Shown in pieces: positions 9,496 through 17,520 of a DNA stretch of 64,000 bases. The notes under the pieces were generated by a model. The model was not told the DNA's origin. It ran no database searches and saw only the letters and a program-made list of their open reading frames with translations. The DNA comes from Ancylobacter sp. TS-1. Lineage in GTDB: Bacteria; Pseudomonadota; Alphaproteobacteria; Rhizobiales; Xanthobacteraceae. The stretch is from positions 496,001-560,000 of the forward strand of contig NZ_CP045144.1 of the NCBI RefSeq assembly GCF_009223885.1, read 5' to 3'. Each line of letters begins with the position of its first letter. The stretch's first letter is position 1. The position numbers and the translations under genes were made by a program.

Positions 9496-9837
9496 ATGCC
9501 CGCTCCTCATTCGCTGCTTCCGCCCCTGCTGACCAAGATCGACGCGCTCATCGGCGCGGAGAAGTACCAGGAGGTCGCCGAGACCTATTCGGCCTTCGTG
9601 AAGGAGCATCCGACCACCAACTACCTCGCTTCCGAGCCGATCCCGTTCAAGCTGAACGTGGCGTTCTCGAAGAAGTACGGTTCCTCGGCCACCAACACCT
9701 TCACCCTGCGCAACACCACCTGGGCGTCGGACGTGAAGGCCGCCCTGAAGGCCGGCCCCGCCGACTTCGCGGCGCTGGTCGCCAAGTACGAGGCGGATGT
9801 CGCCGAGATCGCCAAGTCGTCCAAGAAGGTCGCCTGA
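9496..9837 (+). CDS. Small conserved-looking protein of unknown function (113 aa)
   Basis: The ATG at 9496 has AAGGGA 9 bases upstream. The frame extends further upstream, but that part overlaps the putative promoter and is not protein-like. The protein is soluble and mostly helical, with no signal peptide or cysteine: an N-terminal helix pair (LLTKIDALIGAEKYQEVAET), a central HPTTNYLASEPIPFKL segment, and a Lys/Ala-rich C-terminal helix. It has its own promoter candidate and a strong terminator, consistent with a well-expressed single gene. I do not recognise a family. Confidence 0.7.
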   Translation: MPAPHSLLPPLLTKIDALIGAEKYQEVAETYSAFVKEHPTTNYLASEPIPFKLNVAFSKKYGSSATNTFTLRNTTWASDVKAALKAGPADFAALVAKYEADVAEIAKSSKKVA

Positions 9838-9868
9838 GCGACATTTCCTGTTCGGACGCTGCCTTCGG

Positions 9869-9898
9869 AAAGGCCGGCACCGCGCCGGCCTTTTTCGT
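9869..9898 (+). terminator. Rho-independent terminator
   Basis: A perfect 10-bp stem AAAGGCCGGC / GCCGGCCTTT (9869-9878 with 9884-9893), loop ACCGC, is followed by a T-rich run. It lies 32 bases after the stop of the 113-residue gene. Confidence 0.85.
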
Positions 9899-9906
9899 TT
9901 TGTGTG

Positions 9907-10053
9907 CCGGCCAAGCGAAGGCGCAGCCGTAGCGCCGCGCCGGGACCCAGCGCACAAACCCGCCGAAGGCACTTCGAGAAAGGGTCTTGCCGCTGCGCGT
10001 GGTTTTCCCTGGGTCCCGGATCGGCGCCGCGAGGGGCGCGGCTTGTCCGGGAC
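9907..10053. repeat. Palindromic repeat, family B, copy 1 (inverted pair)
   Basis: The right arm (10009-10053) begins CTGGGTCCCGGATCGGCGCC and ends GGCTTGTCCGGGAC. The left arm (9907-9950) is its imperfect reverse complement, ending GCGCCGGGACCCAG. About 58 bases separate the arms. The same unit occurs as an inverted pair at 20354-20455. It fills the gap between the terminator and the 3' end of the hydrolase gene. Confidence 0.8.
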
Positions 10054-10062
10054 ACCGCGTTG

Positions 10063-10758
10063 TCACCCCGCCCTGGCCACGTCCTTCAGGAAATAGTCCA
10101 CCCCGAGCTTCACCATGTCCGGCTGCGAGGCATGCGGGCCGGGATGCTCGATATAGGTCAGCTCATAGCCCGCCGGGCGCAGCTTGGCGGCGTGCGAGCG
10201 GCCGGCGGTGTGTATCGGCGTCTGGGTGTCGTTCTGGCCGTGGGCGATGAACACTTTCGGCGCGCCTTCCTGTGCCAGCACGGTCATGAAGCCGGCGGAG
10301 AAGGCGAGGATGTGGGTGACGATCCGCCCGTTGCTGAGCCCGGTGGAGAGCGAGTAGCTGCCCCCGTCCGAGTGTCCGGCGAAGGCGAGATGCGCCGGGT
10401 CGAGCGCGAAGCGCGAGGCCACCTCGGCCAGCCCGGTGCCGAGCCGCTCGAGGTCCGGCCCGTTGCCGGCGATGACGATGTCCCAGGTCGGCAGCAGCGA
10501 CTGCGGCACCAGCAGCAGGAAGCCGTGTTCCTCCGCGTGCCGGCGCATGATCGGCAGGATCTTCTCGGCGCTGCCGCCGCCGCCGTGGAACAGCACCATC
10601 AGCGGCGTAGGCCGCGCTGGGTCGATGCCTTCCGGCACGATCAGCACATAGTCGCGCGTGTCGAACAGGCCGAGATCGTGCCGGCCGGGCGGGAGCGCGG
10701 GCCGGGTCGGGGCGACATGCCGGAAGTCGAGCCGGCCAAGCAGCGAGAGGTTCAGCAT
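10063..10758 (-). CDS. Alpha/beta hydrolase (phospholipase/carboxylesterase or depolymerase-like)
   Basis: 231 residues from the ATG at 10758 (MLNLSLLGRLDF); in-frame upstream starts would add only Arg-rich sequence. It has a compact hydrolase fold: LMVLFHGGGGSAEKI (oxyanion strand-loop), nucleophile elbow GHSDGG, the probable acid in HGQNDTQTP, and the catalytic His in HPGPHASQP. There is no signal peptide, so it is probably cytoplasmic. It resembles the carboxylesterase/PHB-depolymerase-like group with a GxSxGG elbow. The substrate is unknown. A link to PHA turnover is possible because phaC is nearby, but nothing in the sequence proves it. Confidence 0.8.
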   Translation of the reverse strand: MLNLSLLGRLDFRHVAPTRPALPPGRHDLGLFDTRDYVLIVPEGIDPARPTPLMVLFHGGGGSAEKILPIMRRHAEEHGFLLLVPQSLLPTWDIVIAGNGPDLERLGTGLAEVASRFALDPAHLAFAGHSDGGSYSLSTGLSNGRIVTHILAFSAGFMTVLAQEGAPKVFIAHGQNDTQTPIHTAGRSHAAKLRPAGYELTYIEHPGPHASQPDMVKLGVDYFLKDVARAG

Positions 10759-10971
10759 GGCGCGCACCATAATGCGCGAGCGTGCCCGCGCAAGCACATG
10801 CGAGGCGCCGCGAGGTCGTTTGCCTGCGTCATGTTCGGCCCGCAGGGCTGGCCGGCGCCCGACCCCCTAGGCACGCACGCGGCGCGGCGCTATCAGCGCC
10901 GGGCCGACGCGTGGCCCGCGCCGCGCTGCCGCGCGCATTCCGCCGCCGCACCCTCCCGCCTCTGGTCCGCA

Positions 10972-11850
10972 ATGCCCCTCAGGGACAAGCTGCTCGCCCT
11001 CACCGTGATCTGCGTGTGGGCGCTCAACATGATCGTGGTGAAGCTCGGCGTGGCCGAGATTCCGCCGGTCTTCATGAGCGCGCTGCGCTTCGTGCTGGTG
11101 GCGGCGATCATCGTGCCGTTCACGCGGGTACCCCTGCGCCTGATGCCCGGCGTGCTGCTGGTCTCCTTTACCTTCGGCTCGCTGCATTTCGGCCTGCTCT
11201 TCGCGGCGCTCGAACAGGCCGAGGCGGGCACCAGCGCCGTCATCATCCAGCTCGGCGCGCCGATCGCCACCCTGCTCGCCTGCTTCGTGCTCAAGGAGCG
11301 GCTTGGGCTGGTCCGCTCGGTCGGTCTCGCCGTCTCGGTGGCCGGCATTGGCATTCTCGCCATCGGACCGACCATGCCCGGCCCGCTGCCGCTGGCGCTG
11401 CTGTTGATGAGCGCGACCGCCTGGGCGGTGACGAACCTGATCGTCAAGGGCATCACCGAGGTGAAGCCCATGACGATGATGGGCTGGTCGTCCCTCTTCG
11501 CGGTGCCCCAGCTCATGCTCGCCTCGTGGCTGGTCGAGGGCCATCAATGGGCCTCGCTCGGCTCGGCGGGATGGCATGGCTGGCTATCGGTGGTTTACAG
11601 CGCGGTGTTCTCGTCGATCATCGGCTACGGCATCTGGTACTGGCTGCTGCAGCGCTACCCGATCAACGTGGTGGTGCCCTATTCGATGCTGAACCCGCTG
11701 CTGACCGTGCTGTTCGGCATCGTGCTGATCGGCGATGATCCCTCGCCGGTGAAGATCATCGGCGCGCTTGTCATGGTCGCCGGCGTCGCGCTGATCCTGC
11801 GCAAGCCCGCGCGCGACCTGTCGAACCCGACCCTGCCCGACACGGCGTGA
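10972..11850 (+). CDS. EamA/DMT-family transporter
   Basis: 292 residues from the ATG at 10972. About ten hydrophobic segments form two EamA repeats: LTVICVWALNMIVVKLG opens the first, and LLLMSATAWAVTNLIVKGI opens the second. The ends of the repeats carry the typical IGAPIATLLACFVLKERLG-like and NPLLTVLFGIVLIGDD signatures. Members export amino acids, purines or other metabolites across the inner membrane. It is divergent from the hydrolase with about 213 bases between starts. The substrate cannot be read from the sequence. Confidence 0.88.
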   Translation: MPLRDKLLALTVICVWALNMIVVKLGVAEIPPVFMSALRFVLVAAIIVPFTRVPLRLMPGVLLVSFTFGSLHFGLLFAALEQAEAGTSAVIIQLGAPIATLLACFVLKERLGLVRSVGLAVSVAGIGILAIGPTMPGPLPLALLLMSATAWAVTNLIVKGITEVKPMTMMGWSSLFAVPQLMLASWLVEGHQWASLGSAGWHGWLSVVYSAVFSSIIGYGIWYWLLQRYPINVVVPYSMLNPLLTVLFGIVLIGDDPSPVKIIGALVMVAGVALILRKPARDLSNPTLPDTA

Positions 11851-11894
11851 GGTGCGGGCAGGGCGCTTGCCCCGCCCGACCTTATGTCCGAGAC

Positions 11895-13265
11895 TCACTT
11901 CGCCTTCAGGAACTCGCCGACTTCCAGCAGGATCAGCTCGTTGTCGTCGGCCTTCGCGGGATTGCGCGACGAGGAGAAGGGCAGGTTGTTGTCGTTGCCG
12001 ACCACGATGTGGGTGGCGTCGACAACGTCGACATTCTCGATGGTGAAGAAGGGGAACGTCAGCACGCCGTCATTGAGCGGCTTGCGGGCGAGCTTGTTCG
12101 GATCGGCGATCTTCATCAGGTCGATATGGCCGATCTTGCGCACCGGGCCGCCGGCATTGGCGTCGGTCAGTTCGATCTTGGTGATGCGCTTGAACTTGGC
12201 GAGGTCGTGGAAGCAGTCCGGCCCCTTCGCGCCGGTGGCGCAGGCCTTGTCGACAGTGCCCTCGCCATTGTCGCGCTCGATGATCAGGCCGGTGGTGCCG
12301 TCTATCATGTTGAAGTCGCCGATGGCGTTGCCGTTCTGCTCCAGCACGTACTGCCACATGCGGCCGGTCCACTTCTGCGCAGCGACGTCGAATTCGAGGA
12401 TCGGCAGGAATTCCTTGCCGTCCGCGGTCTTCTGCCAGTCCTTCTTTTCCGCGTCCCACAGCGGGCCTTCGAGCAGGGCGTAGAGATACTTGCCGTCCTT
12501 GGAGGCGGCCATGCCCTCATAGCCCTTGGAGCGGCGGGCGTTGAAGGTGGCGGGCGCGTTCGGCGCGCCGGCGGAGGCGACGGCGTAATGGTCGGGTGAG
12601 CGCACCGGCGTCTCGCCGGCCACGGTCTCGAACATTGCGAGCACCTTGCCGCTCTTGTCGGCCTTGATGAGATAGGGGCCGAACTCCTCGCCGATCCAGA
12701 TGTGGTCGCCGATGGGCTGGAAGCTCTCGATGTCGAAGTCGGCGCCGGTCAGATAGCGCTTCTCCGTGCCCTCATGAACGATGCGGAACGGCACCTTCTT
12801 GTCGGGATCGGTGAGGAACACGGTCTCCAGCGGCTCGAACGCGCCGGTCGCCCAGTTGATCGTGTAGTGGCGCAGGAACAGCGCCGCGTCGGGGCTGTTG
12901 GCCTTCGAGCCGAAGCCGTTGTCGGTGATGATCCAGAAGCTGCCGTCCGGCATCACCTTGATGCCCGAATGGCCCTGCACCGGCTGGCCCTTGAAGGGAA
13001 CCGACACGCCGGTCGGGCGGCCCGCCGACTTGCCCTCGACCGTGCCGACGGCATCGACGCGAGTGCCGGCGGTGAACTTGCCGGAAGTCTTCAGGTCTTC
13101 CGGCGCGTCGGCCGGCATGGCGATGAAGGTCTGCGCCGGCAGCACGGCGTGGCCGGCGAGCGTGGCGGGATAGGCATCCTGGGCGCGGGCGGCGGGGCCG
13201 GCCAGCGCGACGAGCGCGAGCGCGGCGCTCGCCAGCAGGCAATGACGGAAGGTGTTACGGGCCAT
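11895..13265 (-). CDS. Secreted phytase-like esterase-domain protein
   Basis: 456 residues with a Sec signal peptide ending near GPAARA-QDA, so periplasmic. The body matches the esterase-like activity of phytase family (a beta-propeller-like fold): GHSGIKVMPDGSFWIITDNGFG near residue 100, IWIGEEFGPYLIKADKSG in the middle, FNARRSKGYEGMAASKDGKYLY, and a closing VVGNDNNLPFSSSRN motif. Some relatives have been linked to phosphate-ester hydrolysis, but most are uncharacterised. It is convergent with the EamA gene and divergent from recJ. Confidence 0.82.
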   Translation of the reverse strand: MARNTFRHCLLASAALALVALAGPAARAQDAYPATLAGHAVLPAQTFIAMPADAPEDLKTSGKFTAGTRVDAVGTVEGKSAGRPTGVSVPFKGQPVQGHSGIKVMPDGSFWIITDNGFGSKANSPDAALFLRHYTINWATGAFEPLETVFLTDPDKKVPFRIVHEGTEKRYLTGADFDIESFQPIGDHIWIGEEFGPYLIKADKSGKVLAMFETVAGETPVRSPDHYAVASAGAPNAPATFNARRSKGYEGMAASKDGKYLYALLEGPLWDAEKKDWQKTADGKEFLPILEFDVAAQKWTGRMWQYVLEQNGNAIGDFNMIDGTTGLIIERDNGEGTVDKACATGAKGPDCFHDLAKFKRITKIELTDANAGGPVRKIGHIDLMKIADPNKLARKPLNDGVLTFPFFTIENVDVVDATHIVVGNDNNLPFSSSRNPAKADDNELILLEVGEFLKAK

Positions 13266-13432
13266 GGCGGTTCTCCGTGCGGGGGGAGGTCGGCGGTGCC
13301 GAACCGCTTTCCTGACCCTTGGGCATGTCGCGCGCGCTACGGCGCGATGACGGAGCCATGACGAGGGGCGGGGCGCCCTGCGCGCCCTGCCGACTCGACG
13401 CGGGCGCGCGCTTGAGGCTTATCCTTGCCGCC

Positions 13433-15253
13433 ATGAGTCTCGTCCTTCCCACCGCCGCTCCGCCGCCCCGGCCCTTCCTCGGCGTCGCCCGCTCGGCCAC
13501 CGGGCGCTTCTGGCGCGAGCGTCTCGACCTGCGCGGCGCGCAGACGACGCTCGCCATCGTCCAGCGCTGCGGCGTGCCGGAGATCCTCGCCCGCGTGCTG
13601 GCCGGGCGCGGCGTCGCCATCGACGAGGTGGAGGCCTGGCTCGACCCGACCGTGAAGCGGCTCCTGCCCGATCCCGACACGCTCACCGACATGGGCGCCA
13701 TGGTCGCCCGGCTGGCCGACGCGGTGACGGGCGGCGAGAAGGTCGCGGTGTTCGGCGACTACGACGTCGACGGCGCTACCTCCACCGCGCTGCTGGTCGA
13801 GGTGCTGCGCGCCGGCGGGCTGGACCCGGCCTTCTACATTCCCGATCGCATCTTCGAGGGCTACGGGCCGAACATACCCGCCATCGAGGGGCTGGCGGCG
13901 CAGGGCGCGCGGCTGCTCGTCGCCGTCGATTGCGGCACGATGAGCTTCGAGCCTTTCGCCAGGGCGAAGGAACTCGGCATGGACGTGGTGGTGATCGACC
14001 ATCATCAGGCCGGCGAGGAACTGCCGGCGGTCGAGGCGCTGGTGAACCCGAACCGCGCCGACGACCTTTCCGGGCTCGGGCATCTGTGCGCGGTCGGCCT
14101 CGTCTTCGTGGTCGCGGTCGGGCTGGTGCGCGAATTGCGGCTGCGCGGCTGGTGGAGCGCGGCGCGGCCGGAGCCGGACCTGCTCGCCAGCCTCGACCTC
14201 GTGGCGCTCGGTACCGTGGCGGATGTGGTGCCGCTGCTCGGCCTCAACCGTGCCTATGTCGCCAAGGGGCTGATCCAGCTTCGCAAGCGCCAGCGCCCCG
14301 GGCTGACCGCGCTGATGGACGCGGCGCGGCTTTCCGGCCCGCCCAAGGCGTGGCATCTCGGCTTCCTGCTCGGCCCGCGCATCAATGCGGGCGGGCGCAT
14401 CGGCGATGCCGCGCTCGGGACAAGGCTGCTGCTGACGCGCGACCCCATCGAGGCGCAGATGATCGCCGCCGAACTCGACCGGCTGAACAGCGAGCGCCAG
14501 CAGGTGGAACGCTCCATCGTCGCGCAGGCGGAGGCCGAGGCGGAAGCCGCGCTCGGCCGCGCCGGGGAGGGCGCGGTGATCCTCTCCAGCGGGCAGGGCT
14601 GGCACCCGGGCGTGGTCGGCCTCGTCGCCGCCCGGCTGAAGGAGAAGTTCGGCCGGCCCGCCTTTGCCATCGCCTTCACCGGCGAGACCGGCTCGGGCTC
14701 GGCCCGCTCGATTCCCGGCGTCGATGTCGGGCGCGCGGTGCGGGGGGCGGTGGAGCGCGGCATTCTTGTGAAGGGCGGGGGCCACGCCATGGCGGCGGGC
14801 CTCACCATCGCGCGCGAGCGGCTCGGCGAGCTGCGCGCTTATCTCGAGGAGACGCTGACCGGCGCGGTCGACGAGGCGCGCGCGGTGGACGAGACGGTGA
14901 TCGACGGCGCCCTCTCGGCCGCCGGAGCCAATCCCGATCTGGTCGAACTGATCGAGCGGGCCGGGCCGTTCGGCGCCGGCAATCCGCAGCCGGTCTTCGC
15001 CTTCCCGGCCCATCGGGTGGTCTATGCCGAGCCTGGCAGCGCCGATCAGGTACGGGTGCGGCTGCGCGGCTCGGACGGGGCGGTGATCTCGGGCGTCGCC
15101 TTCCGCGCCGCCAATACCCCGCTCGGTCAGGCGCTGCTCGCCGCGCGTGGCCAGCAGGTGCATGTCGCCGGCACGCTCGATCTCGATTCATGGCAGGGCC
15201 GCACCCAGACCAGCCTGCGCATCACCGATGTCGCCTCGCCCGAAATCGGTTGA
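13433..15253 (+). CDS. recJ: Single-stranded-DNA-specific 5'-3' exonuclease RecJ
   Basis: 606 residues from the ATG at 13433 (MSLVLPTAAPPPR). The frame is open 38 codons further upstream, but that part looks unlike RecJ. The DHH phosphoesterase core is intact: FGDYDVDGATSTALLVE (motif I), VDCGT, VIDHHQAG (DHH motif) and LGHLCAVGLVF. The DHHA1 region has GLVAARLKEKFGRPAFA and GGGHAMAAGL, followed by an OB-like C-terminal domain. RecJ degrades ssDNA in RecF-pathway recombination and mismatch repair. It often follows glpX in relatives; here other genes lie between them. Confidence 0.96.
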   Translation: MSLVLPTAAPPPRPFLGVARSATGRFWRERLDLRGAQTTLAIVQRCGVPEILARVLAGRGVAIDEVEAWLDPTVKRLLPDPDTLTDMGAMVARLADAVTGGEKVAVFGDYDVDGATSTALLVEVLRAGGLDPAFYIPDRIFEGYGPNIPAIEGLAAQGARLLVAVDCGTMSFEPFARAKELGMDVVVIDHHQAGEELPAVEALVNPNRADDLSGLGHLCAVGLVFVVAVGLVRELRLRGWWSAARPEPDLLASLDLVALGTVADVVPLLGLNRAYVAKGLIQLRKRQRPGLTALMDAARLSGPPKAWHLGFLLGPRINAGGRIGDAALGTRLLLTRDPIEAQMIAAELDRLNSERQQVERSIVAQAEAEAEAALGRAGEGAVILSSGQGWHPGVVGLVAARLKEKFGRPAFAIAFTGETGSGSARSIPGVDVGRAVRGAVERGILVKGGGHAMAAGLTIARERLGELRAYLEETLTGAVDEARAVDETVIDGALSAAGANPDLVELIERAGPFGAGNPQPVFAFPAHRVVYAEPGSADQVRVRLRGSDGAVISGVAFRAANTPLGQALLAARGQQVHVAGTLDLDSWQGRTQTSLRITDVASPEIG

Positions 15254-15381
15254 GGATCAGGCGGTTGGGCGCGCTTCCGGAATCAGGTTGCGAAGGGATT
15301 GAATCGCCCCGCGAGGTGGTGCTGGGCGCCTGTCAGACGCTAGAATCGGTTTTGCGGTGTCCGAGCCTAACGGGTTGGCGA

Positions 15382-15399
15382 CGCGACAGTTTTGTCGCG
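15382..15399 (+). other. Short hairpin upstream of the flavoprotein gene
   Basis: A perfect 7-bp stem CGCGACA / TGTCGCG with a 4-base loop, 30 bases before the flavoprotein start. No T run follows, so it is not a terminator. It may be a 5'-leader structure. Confidence 0.4.
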
Positions 15400-15428
15400 A
15401 GGTTGCTTCGGAATCGGAGTGTCAGCTC

Positions 15429-16751
15429 ATGACCGCAAGTGACGGGAGCGACTCGCGAAATCCGCCTGCCGCCAATCCCCGTGTCGCCATCATCGGCGCT
15501 GGGCCGGCGGGGCTGATCGCGGCCGAGGTTCTGGCGCGGACCGGCTGCCAGGTGACGATCTACGAGCGCATGGCCTCGCCGGCGCGCAAGCTGCTGATCG
15601 CGGGACGCGGCGGGCTGAACCTCACTCATTCCGAGTCGCGCGACGCCTTCCTCGCCCGCTACGGCGACGCGGCGGAGTGGCTGGCCCCGTTCCTCGACGC
15701 CTTCCCGCCGGCACGGCTGCGCGCCTTCGCGGAGGGGGTGGGCGAGCCGACCTTCGTCGGTTCCTCGGGCCGCGTCTTCCCCCGGAGCTTCAAGGCCTCG
15801 CCTCTGCTGCGCGCCTGGCTGGCGCGACTGGAATCGCTCGACGTCACGCTGGCGAGCCGTCACCGCTGGCTCGGCTGGAACGCGGCGGGCGCGCTGCGCT
15901 TCGAGACGCCCGGCGGCGAATGGGAGGCGGCGGCGGACGCCGTGCTGCTGGCGCTCGGTGGCGCAAGCTGGCCGCGCCTCGGCAGCGACGGCGGCTGGGT
16001 GGAGCTGCTGCGCGCCGGGGGTGTCGAGGTCGCCGCACTGCGGCCGTCCAATAGCGGCGTGCGCATCGGCTGGTCCGAACCGTTCCGTACGCGCTTCAAG
16101 GGGCAGCCGCTCAAGCGCATCGCGCTCTCTGTCGAGGGCGCGTGCGTGCGCGGCGAGGCGATGATCGACGCGGAAGGGCTGGAGGGCGGCGCGGTCTACG
16201 CGCTTTCCGCCCGGCTGCGCGAGGCGATCGCGCGGGAGGGCCGCGCGATGCTCAGCGTCGATCTGCGCCCCGACATGAGCGCCGAGGTGCTGACCGACCG
16301 TCTCGCCGGCAGCCGAAAGGGCGAATCCACGGCGAACCGGCTGCGCAAGGTTGGTCTGCCTCCGGCCGCTGCCGGCCTGCTGCGCGAGGCGGGGCCGCTT
16401 CCCGCCGCGCCGGAGGAACTGGCGCGGCGCATCAAGGCGGTTCCGCTGACGGCGACCGGCATGGCGCCGCTGGAGCGCGCCATCTCCTCGGCCGGCGGGG
16501 TGACGCGGGCGGGTGTCGACGCGCGGCTGATGCTGCGCGCGCGGCCCGGCGTGTTCGTTGCCGGCGAGATGCTGGACTGGGAGGCGCCGACCGGCGGCTA
16601 TCTCCTGCAAGCCTGCTTCGCCACCGGCTTCGCGGCGGCAGGCGGCATGCTGGACTGGCTCGGCCTGCTCCCGCCGGAGGGCTGGGACGGCCCATGGCCG
16701 GCGGCGGACGATGCGGCGGACAGGGAAGGGATGGCGCGGGACGACGGCTGA
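15429..16751 (+). CDS. BaiN/HI0933-type flavoprotein (TIGR03862 family)
   Basis: 440 residues from the ATG at 15429; a GTG at 15357 would extend it by 24 residues that precede the conserved start. The N-terminal FAD-binding motif is VAIIGAGPAGLIAAEVLA. GRGGLNLTHSE follows, the family signature, and the C-terminal flavin-closing motif is PGVFVAGEMLDWEAPTGGYLLQ. A central domain of beta strands and helices separates the two. Members are NAD(P)/FAD oxidoreductases. One relative, BaiN, acts on bile acids, but the reaction of most is unknown. It is probably cytoplasmic and expressed alone or after recJ. Confidence 0.9.
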   Translation: MTASDGSDSRNPPAANPRVAIIGAGPAGLIAAEVLARTGCQVTIYERMASPARKLLIAGRGGLNLTHSESRDAFLARYGDAAEWLAPFLDAFPPARLRAFAEGVGEPTFVGSSGRVFPRSFKASPLLRAWLARLESLDVTLASRHRWLGWNAAGALRFETPGGEWEAAADAVLLALGGASWPRLGSDGGWVELLRAGGVEVAALRPSNSGVRIGWSEPFRTRFKGQPLKRIALSVEGACVRGEAMIDAEGLEGGAVYALSARLREAIAREGRAMLSVDLRPDMSAEVLTDRLAGSRKGESTANRLRKVGLPPAAAGLLREAGPLPAAPEELARRIKAVPLTATGMAPLERAISSAGGVTRAGVDARLMLRARPGVFVAGEMLDWEAPTGGYLLQACFATGFAAAGGMLDWLGLLPPEGWDGPWPAADDAADREGMARDDG

Positions 16752-17058
16752 GGGAGCGCGTGCCGTCGTCCCGCGCGGTTCACGAGACCTGCCGGGAAAA
16801 CGGCCTCGCGAAGGGTTTACCGATGTCCGTTCCCGCTGTTTCAGCGTATTCGCGGTCCGTCATCGGCGTTGGCAGGATAATTACGCTCGCTGATTGTCAT
16901 GCACAACGATTATCTTCCGATATTATTACAGTTCTAAACTATACCCACGACGTTTTACTTAGAATGGCGTCGGCGCCGCCACGGCACCTTGCGCGCCGGG
17001 GGTGCGGGGCGTACCTCCTTGGGCGGGATTGCCGGGGGCGCGACGCACGAGGAGAGCC
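16752..17058. promoter_or_regulatory. AT-rich intergenic region with TTCTAAA/TTAGAA half-sites
   Basis: Positions 16921-16970 drop to about 34% GC in a ~68% GC window. GTTCTAAAC at 16931-16939 and CTTAGAATGG at 16958-16967 form an inverted pair about 19 bases apart. The second matches the reverse complement of CCATTCTAAAG upstream of the imelysin operon (17426-17436). These half-sites resemble the iron-control elements bound by Irr in Hyphomicrobiales. I infer a promoter or operator for the gene at 17059. No other gene is visible. Confidence 0.45.
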
Positions 17059-17346
17059 ATGGCACGTCTGTTCTTTCGCCGGGGATCGGCCGCGGAGGCG
17101 GCGCCCGATGCCGCCCGGGAACTGGCCGCGCGGGCGCGGGCCATGCTCGGCGTCGGCGAGGAAACCACCATTTCCATCAGCGAGATCGCCTGCGGCGACC
17201 CGGCCTGCGGCGGAGCCGAGACAGTGGTGCTGGTGATGCGGCCGGGCCGCCGGACCGAGGCGGCCAAGCTCATGAAGCCGCTGGCGACCGTCACCGATGC
17301 CGAGCTTTCCGAGGCCTTGCAGCCATTACTTGCCCCTGCGTCATGA
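17059..17346 (+). CDS. Small protein of unknown function with CGDPACGG motif (95 aa)
   Basis: The ATG at 17059 has GAGGAGAG 7 bases upstream. The 95-residue protein has no signal peptide. It starts with a basic segment (MARLFFRRGSA), then a helix (AARELAARARAMLG). The core ISISEIACGDPACGG carries two cysteines five residues apart, followed by ETVVLVMRPGRRTEAAKLMK. The Cys pair and the ETVVLVM strand look like a conserved family signature, but I cannot name a function. It sits just before the imelysin operon and shares an upstream motif with it, which suggests a role in iron or redox response. Confidence 0.75.
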   Translation: MARLFFRRGSAAEAAPDAARELAARARAMLGVGEETTISISEIACGDPACGGAETVVLVMRPGRRTEAAKLMKPLATVTDAELSEALQPLLAPAS

Positions 17347-17412
17347 GCGCGGGTGGTGCATTGCAGTATTCAAGCGGATTTACATTCAGTCGTCGCCGAC
17401 GACATGAGAATG

Positions 17413-17434
17413 TATAATGTAAAACCATTCTAAA
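17413..17434 (+). promoter_or_regulatory. Promoter -10 box and iron-control-like motif of the imelysin operon
   Basis: TATAAT at 17413-17418 is a perfect -10 element; the -35 is weak. CCATTCTAAAG at 17426-17436 overlaps the expected transcription start, a position suited to repression. The same motif, inverted, precedes the gene at 17059. Binding by Irr or another Fur-family regulator is an inference from motif shape and gene content. Confidence 0.5.
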
Positions 17435-17437
17435 GTG

Positions 17438-17466
17438 CAGCCGAAGACTTGCGATGTCTTCGGCTG
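17438..17466 (+). other. Leader hairpin before the first imelysin gene
   Basis: A perfect 11-bp stem CAGCCGAAGAC / GTCTTCGGCTG with a 7-base loop. It is followed by GTAGCG rather than a T run, so it is not a standard terminator. It would lie at the very 5' end of the operon mRNA, where it could stabilise the message. Confidence 0.55.
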
Positions 17467-17520
17467 GTAGCGTAGGAGTCTCCCGCAATGTGCCGCTCGG
17501 GCGGCGGGAGGAGACAATCC

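Noticed and set aside
17403..17430. Possible chromosome dimer resolution (dif) site around GAGAATGTATAATGTAAAA
   Set aside because: Only one half resembles the XerD arm and there is no 6-base centre with a matching XerC arm. The sequence fits a promoter better.
17438..17466. Riboswitch in the imelysin leader
   Set aside because: It is a single simple hairpin without a recognisable aptamer core; it more likely affects stability or is incidental.
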